Below, in pieces: positions 47,450 to 56,366 of a stretch of DNA of 64,000 nucleotides (position 1 is the first letter of the stretch; each line of letters starts with the position of its first letter). The translations under genes were made by a program, and so were the position numbers. The stretch lies in contig DUSF01000054.1 of NCBI GenBank assembly GCA_012842745.1, forward strand, positions 84,645-148,644. The letters are read 5' to 3'. This DNA comes from Bacillus sp. (in: firmicutes) (lineage in GTDB: Bacteria > Bacillota > Bacilli > Bacillales > Bacillaceae_J). Below the pieces are notes generated by a model. The model saw only the letters and a list, made by a program, of their open reading frames with translations, did no database searches and was not told the DNA's origin.

Positions 47450-48178
47450 ATGAAGCTAACGGTTGTCGGATTTTGGGGTGGGTTTCCGCAAACAAATGGT
47501 GCTTCGTCAGGATATCTTTTGCAAGCTGCTAATTTTAATTTACTAATTGATTGTGGCAGTGCCGTCTTGTCAAAAGTACAGCAATATGTAAACATTATGG
47601 AGCTTAATGCCGTCATTTTATCGCATTATCATCATGACCATATTGCGGATATTGGGCCGCTTCAATATGCTAGAATGATTCATACGATGCTAGGTAAGGG
47701 AAATGCTGAATTACCAATCTATGGACATGCTTCTGACGAAGCGGGATTTATGAGCTTAACAAAGCTACCGCATACGAAGGGCTATGCCTATAATCCTAAG
47801 GAGGATGTAAAGCTAGGGCCGTTTACGATTCGTTTTATGAAAACAAAACATCCAGTTGTTTGTTATGCGCTGCGGATTACAAACGGTGAGAAAACGATTG
47901 TCTATACGGCTGATTCAAGCTATTTACCGGAATTTATTGATTTTTCCGAGGCTGCAGATTTGCTTATTTGTGAATGCAATTTGTACAGTGGGCAGGATGG
48001 TGCTAGTTCAGGCCATATGACAAGCACAGAAGCAGGGGAAATTGCTAAAGAAGCAAGAGTGAAAAAGCTATTATTAACACATCTTCCGCACTATGGAGAC
48101 CATCGTGACTTAGTAACGCAAGCAAAAGCCATCTATGGTGGCCCTGTGGAATTAGCTAGAGAGGGCTGGACATATTGA
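47450..48178 (+). CDS. yhfI: YhfI, metallo-beta-lactamase-fold hydrolase
   Basis: 242 residues. Zinc motif SHYHHDHIADI (HxHxDH) near residue 63, with further ligands at YGH, in YTADSSY and in LLTHLPHYGDH. The layout resembles RNase Z-like or ElaC-type proteins; the substrate is unknown. AAAGGAGATG precedes ATG 47450. It is followed by lplJ as in B. subtilis. Confidence 0.92.
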   Translation: MKLTVVGFWGGFPQTNGASSGYLLQAANFNLLIDCGSAVLSKVQQYVNIMELNAVILSHYHHDHIADIGPLQYARMIHTMLGKGNAELPIYGHASDEAGFMSLTKLPHTKGYAYNPKEDVKLGPFTIRFMKTKHPVVCYALRITNGEKTIVYTADSSYLPEFIDFSEAADLLICECNLYSGQDGASSGHMTSTEAGEIAKEARVKKLLLTHLPHYGDHRDLVTQAKAIYGGPVELAREGWTY

Positions 48179-48214
48179 ACAGAGAGCAAATATTAATAAG
48201 GGAGAGAGTGTATC

Positions 48215-49204
48215 ATGCTGTTTATCAATAACAAAGGGATCACAGACCCAAGAATTAATTTAGCAATTGAAGAATTTGCTGTGAAAAACTTAGATAGTAA
48301 TGAAACGTATTTACTTTTTTACATAAATGAACCTTCGATTATCATCGGCAAAAACCAAAACACAATTGAAGAAATAAATGCAAAATATGTTGAGGAAAAT
48401 GGCATCCATGTTGTGAGACGGCTTTCTGGAGGTGGCGCGGTTTATCATGATTTAGGTAATCTCAATTTCAGCTTTATTACAAAAGACGATGGCAATAGCT
48501 TTCATAATTTTAAAAAGTTCACTGAACCTGTTGTAATTGCTCTTCATAAACTTGGCGTTCAAGCTGAACTTAGCGGCCGCAATGATATTGTTGTGGAGGG
48601 GCGAAAGATTTCGGGTAATGCCCAATTTTCTACAAAGGGTCGGATGTTCAGCCATGGGACGTTGATGTTTGATTCCAATATAGATCATGTTGTTTCAGCA
48701 TTACATGTTAAAATCGATAAAATTGAGTCAAAAGGGATTAAATCGGTGCGCAGTCGCGTTGCCAATATTCGGGAATTTTTAACTAGTGATATGACAATCG
48801 AAGAATTTCGGGAGCTGCTATTGAATTACATTTTTAGTAATGACGGAGAAATTCCAGAGTACAAACTGACGGAGGAGGATTGGACTCAGATTGAAAAAAT
48901 TGCGGATGAACATTATCGAAATTGGGACTGGAATTATGGGAAATCACCAAAGTTCAATATGCAACGTTCACATCGCTTTCCAGTTGGACAAATTGACGTG
49001 AGGCTTGATGTTGATAAAGGTATAATAGAAAATTGCAAAATTTTCGGTGATTTTTTTGGAATTGGTGACGTCGCAGGAATTTCCAAGAAATTACAAGGGA
49101 TTCGTTATGATAAAGAAAGAGTGGAGTCAGCGCTAGACGGAATTGATTTTACATTTTATTTTGGAAACATCGAAAAAGAGGATTTTATCAACTTATTATT
49201 TTAG
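48215..49204 (+). CDS. lplJ: lipoate-protein ligase LplJ
   Basis: Activates free lipoate with ATP and attaches it to lipoyl domains. 329 residues, LplA-type two-domain length. Motifs RRLSGGGAVYHDLGNLNFSF, GRNDIVVEGRKISGNAQFS and a C-terminal accessory domain (about 250-329). GGGAGAG lies before ATG 48215. Confidence 0.95.
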   Translation: MLFINNKGITDPRINLAIEEFAVKNLDSNETYLLFYINEPSIIIGKNQNTIEEINAKYVEENGIHVVRRLSGGGAVYHDLGNLNFSFITKDDGNSFHNFKKFTEPVVIALHKLGVQAELSGRNDIVVEGRKISGNAQFSTKGRMFSHGTLMFDSNIDHVVSALHVKIDKIESKGIKSVRSRVANIREFLTSDMTIEEFRELLLNYIFSNDGEIPEYKLTEEDWTQIEKIADEHYRNWDWNYGKSPKFNMQRSHRFPVGQIDVRLDVDKGIIENCKIFGDFFGIGDVAGISKKLQGIRYDKERVESALDGIDFTFYFGNIEKEDFINLLF

Positions 49205-49231
49205 CTATCTCATCTTGAGGTAGCTATTTTT
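49202..49231 (+). terminator. terminator of yhfI-lplJ
   Basis: TAGCTATCTCA/TGAGGTAGCTA stem followed by TTTTTC, beginning at the lplJ stop. Confidence 0.85.
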
Positions 49232-49299
49232 CGTTAGGAAATAACTGTTAAAATAATATTTTAATATACTAAATTTCATCAAAATGACAAAACTAAAGA

Positions 49300-49327
49300 T
49301 TGAAGTTTTCTAACATTTCTGTATAAT
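49300..49327 (+). promoter_or_regulatory. promoter of the ABC importer operon
   Basis: TTGAAG, 16-base spacer, TATAAT, about 60 bases before the lipoprotein start. No T-box or riboswitch was seen in this leader. Confidence 0.65.
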
Positions 49328-49385
49328 TTAATACATAAAAGAAAACAAGTGTTAAAGTGCTAAAACAAAATAAGGGGGCAACAAA

Positions 49386-50369
49386 ATGAATTGGAAAAAA
49401 GCGGTGGGTAGTTCGGTACTAAGTTTAATGCTTCTCGCAGGTTGTGGCGGCGGCCAAGCTGACAAACCAGCACAAGAAGAAAAAACTACTTATAAGGTAG
49501 GAATCACACAAATTGTCGAACATCCTTCATTAGATGCAGCAACAGATGGTTTTAAAAAGGCATTAGCAGATGCAGGACTTGATGTAGAATATGATGTACA
49601 AATTGCACAAGGAGATAAAAATAATAACTTGACAATTGCAAATAACTTTGTTGGTGACAAAGTGGATCTTATTTTTGCAAACTCGACTGATAGTTCACAG
49701 GGGGCATTAAATGCAACGAAGGATATTCCGATTGTATTTACTTCTGTTACAGATCCTGTAGGTGCTGAGCTTGTTGAGGCAATGGACAAGCCAGGTGCAA
49801 ACATTACTGGTACAACAGATACTCACCCAGAGGCAATTCCTAATACAATTAAGTTTATTGATAAGTATTTTGAAGGAAATAGAGTTGGAATGATTTATAA
49901 TGCGGGTGAACAAAACTCAAATGCACAAGTTGAGCTAGTCAAAAAAGCAATGGAAGGGACAGATTTAAAGATTGTGGAAGCAGCAGTTTCAACTTCAGCT
50001 GATGTAAAGACAGCTACTGAATCTTTAGTTGGCTCTGTTGATGTTATTTACATTATCACTGATAATACGGTTGTTAATGCCTTAGAAAGTGTTATTTCAG
50101 TTGCTAATGATAATGATATTCCACTGTTTGTAGGTGAATTAGACTCTGTTGCCCGTGGCGGCTTCGCAGCTTATGGTTTTGACTATTATGATATTGGCTA
50201 TGAAGCAGGACAAATGGCAGCGCAAATTTTAAAAGGTGAAAAAACTACTGCGGACCTTCCAGTTCAATATCCGCAAAATCTGAAGCTATTAATTAACAAA
50301 AAGGCTGCAGAAGAAATGGGGATTAAGTTAAATCCTGAATGGGATACCATTGCTGAATATATTGAATAA
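49386..50369 (+). CDS. ABC importer substrate-binding lipoprotein (TrpX-like family)
   Basis: 327 residues with a lipoprotein signal (LSLMLLAGC). The mature part is a two-lobe periplasmic-binding fold of the ABC_sub_bind family: KVGITQIVEHPSLDAATDGF, FTSVTDPVGAELVE, VGMIYNAGEQNSNAQVELVK. Members bind amino acids, including tryptophan, or related small ligands. AAGGGGGC precedes ATG 49386. Forms an operon with the next two genes. Confidence 0.92.
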   Translation: MNWKKAVGSSVLSLMLLAGCGGGQADKPAQEEKTTYKVGITQIVEHPSLDAATDGFKKALADAGLDVEYDVQIAQGDKNNNLTIANNFVGDKVDLIFANSTDSSQGALNATKDIPIVFTSVTDPVGAELVEAMDKPGANITGTTDTHPEAIPNTIKFIDKYFEGNRVGMIYNAGEQNSNAQVELVKKAMEGTDLKIVEAAVSTSADVKTATESLVGSVDVIYIITDNTVVNALESVISVANDNDIPLFVGELDSVARGGFAAYGFDYYDIGYEAGQMAAQILKGEKTTADLPVQYPQNLKLLINKKAAEEMGIKLNPEWDTIAEYIE

Positions 50370-50419
50370 AAAATAGTGCACATAATGTATTAACAACTAG
50401 GTTGAGAGGATGAGCGTTC

Positions 50420-51442
50420 ATGTTCGTAGCAATATTTGGCTCGATAGAATTAGGAATTATATATGCAATAATGGCTCTAGGTGTTTACCTCTCTTTCCGG
50501 ATATTGGATTTTCCAGATTTAACAGTTGATGGAAGCTTTGTAACAGGGGCGGCAGTTACTGCCGTCCTTATTGTTAACGGGGTAAATCCATTTTTAGCAA
50601 CAATTGTTGCCCTGTTTGCTGGTTTTTTGGCCGGATGTATAACGGGGTTATTGCATACAAAGGGGAAAATTAATGCCCTTTTGTCAGGGATCTTGATGAT
50701 GATTGCCCTTTATTCTATTAATCTTAGAATTATGGAGAAAAAATCCAATGTCCCACTATTAAATAAGGAAACTGCGATTACAAAGCTAACTACTTTTTGG
50801 AAGTCATTAGGATTTGACGATGGCATGAATCGTTTTTTAACGGGTATTGGCCTTGAAAATTTTTTGCCTAAAACATGGGCCGTTTTATTTTTTATGTTAA
50901 TTATAACGATTGGTATTAAGTTGATTACGGATTGGTTTTTACGAACAGAAATTGGTTTGGCAATACGCGCTGTTGGCGATAATAAAAAGATGATTTCAAG
51001 TTTTTCGGCAAACACCGACAACTTAACGATTGCTGGGTTGGGGATTTCGAATGCATTGGTTGCCTTTTCGGGTGCGCTTGTTGCCCAATATAATTCCTTT
51101 AGTGATGTAGGTATGGGAATTGGGATGATTGTGATTGGTTTAGCTTCGGTTATTATCGGTGAAGCATTATTCGGAACGAAAACTATTGCCCGTACAACTC
51201 TAGCTGTTATTGGTGGGGCAATTATTTATAGAATTGTCTTAGCACTTGCACTTAAAGTGAAGCTTTTAGATACAGGTGATATGAAATTAATTACTGCAAC
51301 AATTGTTGTTCTAGCCCTAACTATCCCGAAATTTATTGATGGACAAAAGGAAAAGAAACGAAAGAAAAAACGGAAAATGGAACAATTGAAAATGGCAAGT
51401 GAGGGGGGCGATGCTAATGCTGCATCTAAAGCAAATCTTTAA
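50420..51442 (+). CDS. ABC importer permease
   Basis: 340 residues with about eight hydrophobic segments and a branched-chain-permease-like fold (ELGIIYAIMALGVYLSFRIL, GLAIRAVGDNKKM, SVIIGEALFGTK). A long basic tail (about 310-340, KEKKRKKKRK) ends the protein. It overlaps the ATPase start. Confidence 0.92.
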   Translation: MFVAIFGSIELGIIYAIMALGVYLSFRILDFPDLTVDGSFVTGAAVTAVLIVNGVNPFLATIVALFAGFLAGCITGLLHTKGKINALLSGILMMIALYSINLRIMEKKSNVPLLNKETAITKLTTFWKSLGFDDGMNRFLTGIGLENFLPKTWAVLFFMLIITIGIKLITDWFLRTEIGLAIRAVGDNKKMISSFSANTDNLTIAGLGISNALVAFSGALVAQYNSFSDVGMGIGMIVIGLASVIIGEALFGTKTIARTTLAVIGGAIIYRIVLALALKVKLLDTGDMKLITATIVVLALTIPKFIDGQKEKKRKKKRKMEQLKMASEGGDANAASKANL

Positions 51443-52211
51443 AGTGTTTAATGAAGGTACATTAGATGAAAAAATAGCCCTAAATCAAATTAACTTATCA
51501 CTTGCCCCTGGTGATTTTGTAACCGTAATTGGTAGTAATGGCGCAGGAAAATCAACGTTAATGAATATGATTTCAGGTGCTTTGACTCCTGATGTTGGCT
51601 CTGTTGTTATTGATGGTCAAGATGTTACGAATTTGCCTGAATATAAACGGGCTCGTCTGATTGGGCGGGTGTTTCAAGACCCAATGGCAGGAACAGCGCC
51701 GACAATGACGATTGAAGAAAATTTAGCAATAGCCTATTCGCGGTCAATACGAAGGACACTTAGAAAAGGTGTAACGAAAAAGCGCCGCGACTTTTTTAAA
51801 GAACAGCTTGAAAGCTTGCATATGGGCCTCGAAAACCGTTTGAATGCGAAAGTCGGTCTTCTCTCTGGCGGTGAACGCCAAGCACTATCGCTATTAATGG
51901 CGACTTTTACAGAGCCCAAGATATTACTGCTTGATGAACATACAGCTGCACTAGATCCATCACGTGCAGAGTTGATTACTACTATTACAAAAGAAATAGT
52001 CGAGAAATTAAAATTGACAACGCTAATGGTTACCCACAACATGCAGCAGGCAATTGATTTAGGCAATCATTTAATTATGATGGATAAAGGTCAAATTATT
52101 TTTGAAGTTTCAGGCGAAGAAAAAGAGAAGCTAACAATTGAAGATCTGCTCAATGAATTCAAGCGAATTCGTGGAACAGGTATGGCTAGTGACCGTGCGT
52201 TGTTAGGGTAA
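51417..52211 (+). CDS. ABC importer ATPase
   Basis: 264 residues from ATG 51417, eight bases after GAGGGGGG (51401-51408); other in-frame starts at 51399 and 51411 are poorly spaced. Walker A GSNGAGKST, signature LSGGERQALSLL, Walker B ILLLDEHTAALDP and the switch His in MVTHNMQQA are intact. Overlaps the permease by 26 bases. Confidence 0.94.
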   Translation: MLHLKQIFKVFNEGTLDEKIALNQINLSLAPGDFVTVIGSNGAGKSTLMNMISGALTPDVGSVVIDGQDVTNLPEYKRARLIGRVFQDPMAGTAPTMTIEENLAIAYSRSIRRTLRKGVTKKRRDFFKEQLESLHMGLENRLNAKVGLLSGGERQALSLLMATFTEPKILLLDEHTAALDPSRAELITTITKEIVEKLKLTTLMVTHNMQQAIDLGNHLIMMDKGQIIFEVSGEEKEKLTIEDLLNEFKRIRGTGMASDRALLG

Positions 52212-52214
52212 TAG

Positions 52215-52250
52215 AAAAAAATCTGGTGCCAGTAGGTGCCAGATTTTTTT
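52215..52250 (+). terminator. terminator of the ABC importer operon
   Basis: AAATCTGG...CCAGATTTTTTT around GTGCC repeats. Confidence 0.9.
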
Positions 52251-52339
52251 GACATTGTTTCCACTAATAATTTTTGAATATCCCCTTTTTATCGTTTATC
52301 GTAATAGATAGGTAGAATACTAGCAGATGGGGAGATGGC

Positions 52340-53983
52340 ATGAAAAAACGACTTGCATTCTTATTATCTATTACGTTGCTTATCACCTTAACTCCTTTCA
52401 CAGCAGTTAATGCAGCTCAAAAAAGATTGAATATGACTTATTTATTTACAAGCAGTGAAACTGATCCAATAAAATATATTAACATGACTAATCATACACT
52501 TGATCAAGTTTCTCCGCGCTATTTTCAAATATTAGATGATGGTACTTTAGATGTAACGATTCCATCCAACAGTAAGTCAGTTATTACAGAACTGCATAAT
52601 CGAAATATGAAAGTAGTTCCGTTTTTGGCAAATAATTGGGCCAAAGGGGAAAAAATGTTTGCAAACAGTGAGCAAATTGCAGCTCAGATTGTAAAAACGA
52701 TTAATGAAAATAATTTAGATGGGATTAATATTGATGTTGAGGGCCTTGGTTCAACATATAGAGATCAATTTACAAACTTTATTAAAATATTAAAGGGAAA
52801 ATTACCGCAAGGGAAAATTCTCTCTATTGCTGTTGCCCCAAATCCATGGGGAACAAACAAGGGCTGGCAAGGCTTCTATGATTATCAAGCGCTTGGCAAA
52901 TATGTCGATGTTCTCTTTATTATGACTTATGATGAAAGAGGCGGCGGTTCAAAAGATAATGGGCCTGTAGCAAGTATTTCTTTTATCGAAAAATCGATTA
53001 AATATGCGCTTCAAAATGTTGCACCTGAAAAAGTAGTGTTAGGTATCCCGTTTTACGGCCGTGTTTGGAATATGGAGGATGTAAATGATTCTCTCAACCA
53101 AAACAATAATAGAGTTCTAGGCGAATCAATTTCTTTAAATAAAATTCAAAGCTTGCTAGATACGTATAATGTTACAGTTGTCTATGATAAGAATTCGGAA
53201 AGTGTGAAAGGAACATTTGTTGTTAAATCGACCGACCGTGAATACCGCTTAAAAACTTGGTTGCCACCTTTGAAACCAGGCACTTATGAGATGTGGTATG
53301 AAAACAGTAATTCGATTAAGACGAAGCTTGGTCTAGTTCAAAAATATAACTTAAAGGGTGTTGGCAGCTGGAGTTTAGGACAGGAAGATCCTTCAATTTG
53401 GACGGATTTCCGTTTATGGTTAGATGGTCTTGATTTTAAAGATGTCGACATTAATCACTGGGCCTTTAATTCGATTGCTTTTGCAAAAGAAAAGCAGTGG
53501 ATGCTTGGGAAGGGTGCGGTTACTACATTTAAGCCAAGTGATTCATTAACGCGGGCAGAAGCGGCAACAATTTTAACTCGTGTATTAAAGCTAGGCTTGA
53601 AAGAGGAACCGGCATCACCGTTTAAAGACATTGGTTCAGCCCATCAATGGGCAAGTGCAAATATAGAAATTGCACGACAACATGGATTAATGAAGGGGAC
53701 AAGTGATACAACATTTGCTCCTGGCAAGGCATTAACAAGGGAAGAAATGGCGGCCATTCTAAACCGTTTAATTGGGGACCGATTCCCTGAAGCAGTTCAG
53801 CCCAAGCTGATGTTTAAGGATCAAAATGATATTTCTGATTGGGCCTATCCTTCGATTGTTCATATGAGTGAAAATTACATTTTCTCAGGATACGACGATG
53901 GAACATGTAAGCCGAAGAAACAAATAAACCGTGCTGAAATGGCGGCCTTATTAGAAAGAATAGCGAACTATTTTCCAGAGTAA
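52340..53983 (+). CDS. secreted GH18 glycosidase with three SLH domains
   Basis: 547 residues with a signal peptide (KRLAFLLSITLLITLTPFTA, cut near VNA). GH18 catalytic motif LDGINIDVEGLG (DxxDxDxE) is near residue 135. Three S-layer homology repeats follow at about 372-420, 430-480 and 490-545 (FKDVDINHWAFNSIAFA, FKDIGSAHQWASANIEIA, FKDQNDISDWAYPSIVHM). The SLH domains should anchor it to wall polysaccharide. Similar GH18 proteins act on peptidoglycan or chitin; here the substrate is unknown. Confidence 0.95.
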   Translation: MKKRLAFLLSITLLITLTPFTAVNAAQKRLNMTYLFTSSETDPIKYINMTNHTLDQVSPRYFQILDDGTLDVTIPSNSKSVITELHNRNMKVVPFLANNWAKGEKMFANSEQIAAQIVKTINENNLDGINIDVEGLGSTYRDQFTNFIKILKGKLPQGKILSIAVAPNPWGTNKGWQGFYDYQALGKYVDVLFIMTYDERGGGSKDNGPVASISFIEKSIKYALQNVAPEKVVLGIPFYGRVWNMEDVNDSLNQNNNRVLGESISLNKIQSLLDTYNVTVVYDKNSESVKGTFVVKSTDREYRLKTWLPPLKPGTYEMWYENSNSIKTKLGLVQKYNLKGVGSWSLGQEDPSIWTDFRLWLDGLDFKDVDINHWAFNSIAFAKEKQWMLGKGAVTTFKPSDSLTRAEAATILTRVLKLGLKEEPASPFKDIGSAHQWASANIEIARQHGLMKGTSDTTFAPGKALTREEMAAILNRLIGDRFPEAVQPKLMFKDQNDISDWAYPSIVHMSENYIFSGYDDGTCKPKKQINRAEMAALLERIANYFPE

Positions 53984-54002
53984 ATTGATTATTGCTATGA
54001 TG

Positions 54003-54034
54003 AATGCACCGGCAAAATGGCTGGTGCATTTTTA
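54003..54034 (+). terminator. terminator of the GH18-SLH gene
   Basis: AATGCACC/GGTGCATT stem followed by TTTTT. Confidence 0.85.
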
Positions 54035-54077
54035 ATATTGAAAAAAATTTAATTTTCTAAGAAAATAATAAAGAGGG

Positions 54078-54818
54078 GTGAGAGGGAAATTGAGTACAAC
54101 TACTGTTATTGCGAAAAAACAATCACAATTTAGAAATGGGCTTCAAGATGGAATAAGCATCGGGATAGGCTATTTGCCAGTAGCTTTGACCTTTGGGCTA
54201 CTAGCGAAAGCGACTGGTTTAAGTATTGGAGAAACAGTGTTGATGAGTTTGCTCGTGTACGCTGGGGCTTCACAATATATTTCATTAAATTTAATTGCAC
54301 TAGGAACTAGTCCGATTGCGATTGTCATTACAACTTTTATCGTCAATATTAGGCACTTTTTAATGACAGCATCATTAAATGAAAAAGTGGAAAAAGATCA
54401 TCCTTTTATAAAAGGAATCTATGCCTTTGGGATCACGGATGAAACGTTTTCGGTAGCGGCTACGAAAGAAGGCAAGGTAACGACACCATATATTTTTGGT
54501 CTAACCTTGGTAGCTTATGGGAGCTGGGTAATTAATTCGGGAATTGGCCATTTCGTAGGTGCAAGTTTGCCGCAAGTGTTACAAGAAAGCATGGCAATTG
54601 CGCTTTATGCGATGTTTATTGGGTTATTGGTTCCATCCTTAAAAAGGCAGCGAAAAATTATTTTTCTAGCTGGAATTGCTGCTATTTTAAACAGTCTATT
54701 TACATATATACTTCCACCGGATTGGTCAGGTTGGGCGATTGTTAGTGCTACATTACTATCAGCAGTAGGAGTTGAACTAATTTTTAATAAAAAAAAGGGG
54801 GCGGAGCAAAATGGATAA
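54078..54818 (+). CDS. azlC: AzlC, branched-chain amino acid exporter large subunit
   Basis: 246 residues with about five to seven helices. Family motifs GISIGIGYLPVALTFGLLAK and SLLVYAGASQYISLNLIALG. Exports branched-chain amino acids with AzlD. Start GTG 54078 after AGAGGGG; a TTG at 54090 is an alternative. Overlaps azlD by eight bases. Confidence 0.92.
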   Translation: MRGKLSTTTVIAKKQSQFRNGLQDGISIGIGYLPVALTFGLLAKATGLSIGETVLMSLLVYAGASQYISLNLIALGTSPIAIVITTFIVNIRHFLMTASLNEKVEKDHPFIKGIYAFGITDETFSVAATKEGKVTTPYIFGLTLVAYGSWVINSGIGHFVGASLPQVLQESMAIALYAMFIGLLVPSLKRQRKIIFLAGIAAILNSLFTYILPPDWSGWAIVSATLLSAVGVELIFNKKKGAEQNG

Positions 54819-55116
54819 ATCTGTTGTATTGATGATTATTGGCATGGCCATTGTTACGTATTTTCCACGGATGCTTCCGCTTGTAGCGTTGAATGGGAAA
54901 AAGATGCCGCCGTTTTTACAAGCCGTACTTAGCAATGTTCCATTTGCAGCACTTGGGGCATTAATCGTTCCAGGAATTTTTTTAATTAACGAAAATATTT
55001 GGTACGGAGTCATTGGTGCCACAGTTGCCTTTTTAGTTGCCTTTCTCGGCGCCAACGTTATTATCGTTGTGATGAGTTCAATTGCTGTGTTAACTATGTT
55101 TTCGTTATTTTTATAA
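54811..55116 (+). CDS. azlD: AzlD, branched-chain amino acid exporter small subunit
   Basis: 101 residues, three or four helices, with the family stretch TYFPRMLPLVALNGKKMPPF. Partner of AzlC. GGGGGCGGAG precedes ATG 54811. Confidence 0.92.
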   Translation: MDKSVVLMIIGMAIVTYFPRMLPLVALNGKKMPPFLQAVLSNVPFAALGALIVPGIFLINENIWYGVIGATVAFLVAFLGANVIIVVMSSIAVLTMFSLFL

Positions 55117-55120
55117 TGTG

Positions 55121-55150
55121 AAAAAATAAGCACCCAAGATGGGTGCTTAA
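55121..55150. terminator. bidirectional terminator between azlD and the YtkA-like gene
   Basis: AAGCACCC/GGGTGCTT stem; A-run at left gives a T-run on the minus strand. Confidence 0.88.
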
Positions 55151-55164
55151 CTCCAAATTTACTT

Positions 55165-55542
55165 TTACTCCGTAACTGTAAACTGATATTTCTCCATTAA
55201 ATGCATGTCCATTGCATCGGCATGATAATATACAAAATATGTTCCAGATTCAGCAATGCTCACTTCGGCGCTATATACGCCATCACCAATATTGTTCGCT
55301 TGTATTGTTGTATGATCTTCGTCCGCCTTTTCTTCTAACCAATATTCAAAGCTTACATCAGCGTCTTTGACATTTTTTTCAGCAGCGGTAATTTTCACTT
55401 CAAACGTAATCGGTTCGTTCACTTTTGCAACCTCAGTGGACATTGAAAACTCTGCTTCTGGAAAAACAAAGTCTTCCTCAGAGCTGCAGCCAACTAATAA
55501 AAAAACAACTAAGAAAAAGGGTACTATTATTTTTTTTACCAT
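55165..55542 (-). CDS. YtkA-like lipoprotein
   Basis: 125 residues. Lipoprotein signal (IIVPFFLVVFLLVGC). The remainder is an immunoglobulin-like YtkA/FixH-type domain (EPITFEVKITAAEKNVKDAD, SGTYFVYYHADAMDMHLMEK). His and Met residues near the end (HADAMDMHLM) could bind copper. It follows the Sco gene on the same strand after 20 bases, pointing to cytochrome oxidase copper-centre assembly or copper handling. Confidence 0.82.
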   Translation of the reverse strand: MVKKIIVPFFLVVFLLVGCSSEEDFVFPEAEFSMSTEVAKVNEPITFEVKITAAEKNVKDADVSFEYWLEEKADEDHTTIQANNIGDGVYSAEVSIAESGTYFVYYHADAMDMHLMEKYQFTVTE

Positions 55543-55562
55543 TCATTTACCAACTTTCACCT

Positions 55563-56150
55563 TTATTTAAGTTCGTTCATTATTCGCTTATAAATTCTGT
55601 CACTATCAAAGCCTTCACCCATTGGTAAAGATTCTACAAGCTTGTTATTTTTATCAAGCATATAAGTAAAGGTTGTATGAACGAAGTTTCCTGTTCCAGG
55701 GTCTCTGTACATGAACTGGAATGGGTTGGAAAGCTTCCTAATATCATCTTCTTCTCCCCTTAAGAAATACCAGCCAGCACTGTCATCCGTTATATTAAAC
55801 CGCGCTGCATATTGAGATAGTTTGTCCGGAGTATCCCTTTTCGGGTCAATTGTTACCGAAAGAAATTCAACTTGATCACCAAATACACCATCTTCTTCAA
55901 GTTTCTTACGTAGCAAATTCATTCTTAACGTCGTAGTTGGACAAACATCTGGACAATTTACATACATAAATTCTATTAAACGAATCTTTGGTGGTAGGTC
56001 TGCGAATGAATATTCCCCGCCAAAGGCCGTTTCCATTACAAGATCTTTAGGCAATTCAACGCTTCCAGGTCGAATGACTGTTAAGTAAAGAATCCCAGCT
56101 GAAATTCCTATAACAGCCAAAGTTGCAAACGTTATATAAATTTTTTTCAA
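55563..56150 (-). CDS. Sco1/SenC-type copper chaperone
   Basis: 195 residues with an N-terminal membrane helix (ITFATLAVIGISAGILYLTV). Thioredoxin-like domain with the copper motif NCPDVCPTTTLRMN (CxxxC) and the third ligand His in FVHTTFTYMLDK. Such proteins deliver copper to the CuA centre of cytochrome c oxidase on the outer face of the membrane. Confidence 0.95.
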   Translation of the reverse strand: MKKIYITFATLAVIGISAGILYLTVIRPGSVELPKDLVMETAFGGEYSFADLPPKIRLIEFMYVNCPDVCPTTTLRMNLLRKKLEEDGVFGDQVEFLSVTIDPKRDTPDKLSQYAARFNITDDSAGWYFLRGEEDDIRKLSNPFQFMYRDPGTGNFVHTTFTYMLDKNNKLVESLPMGEGFDSDRIYKRIMNELK

Positions 56151-56366
56151 TTAAAACACCTCGTTCTAAATAGTAGTTCTATTCCATGATACTATAAGCT
56201 GCTTAAAGAAAACAGGAAGAGGTGTTGAAAAAACATGAATATTGTATGAACATGTTGAATAAGTTTTTTAAATAATATATGTTCTAAATTAGTTCATACT
56301 AACTACAATTAATGATATATGGCACGGACACGAAGGGGAGCATAGAGAAATAGAGGAGGAATTTCT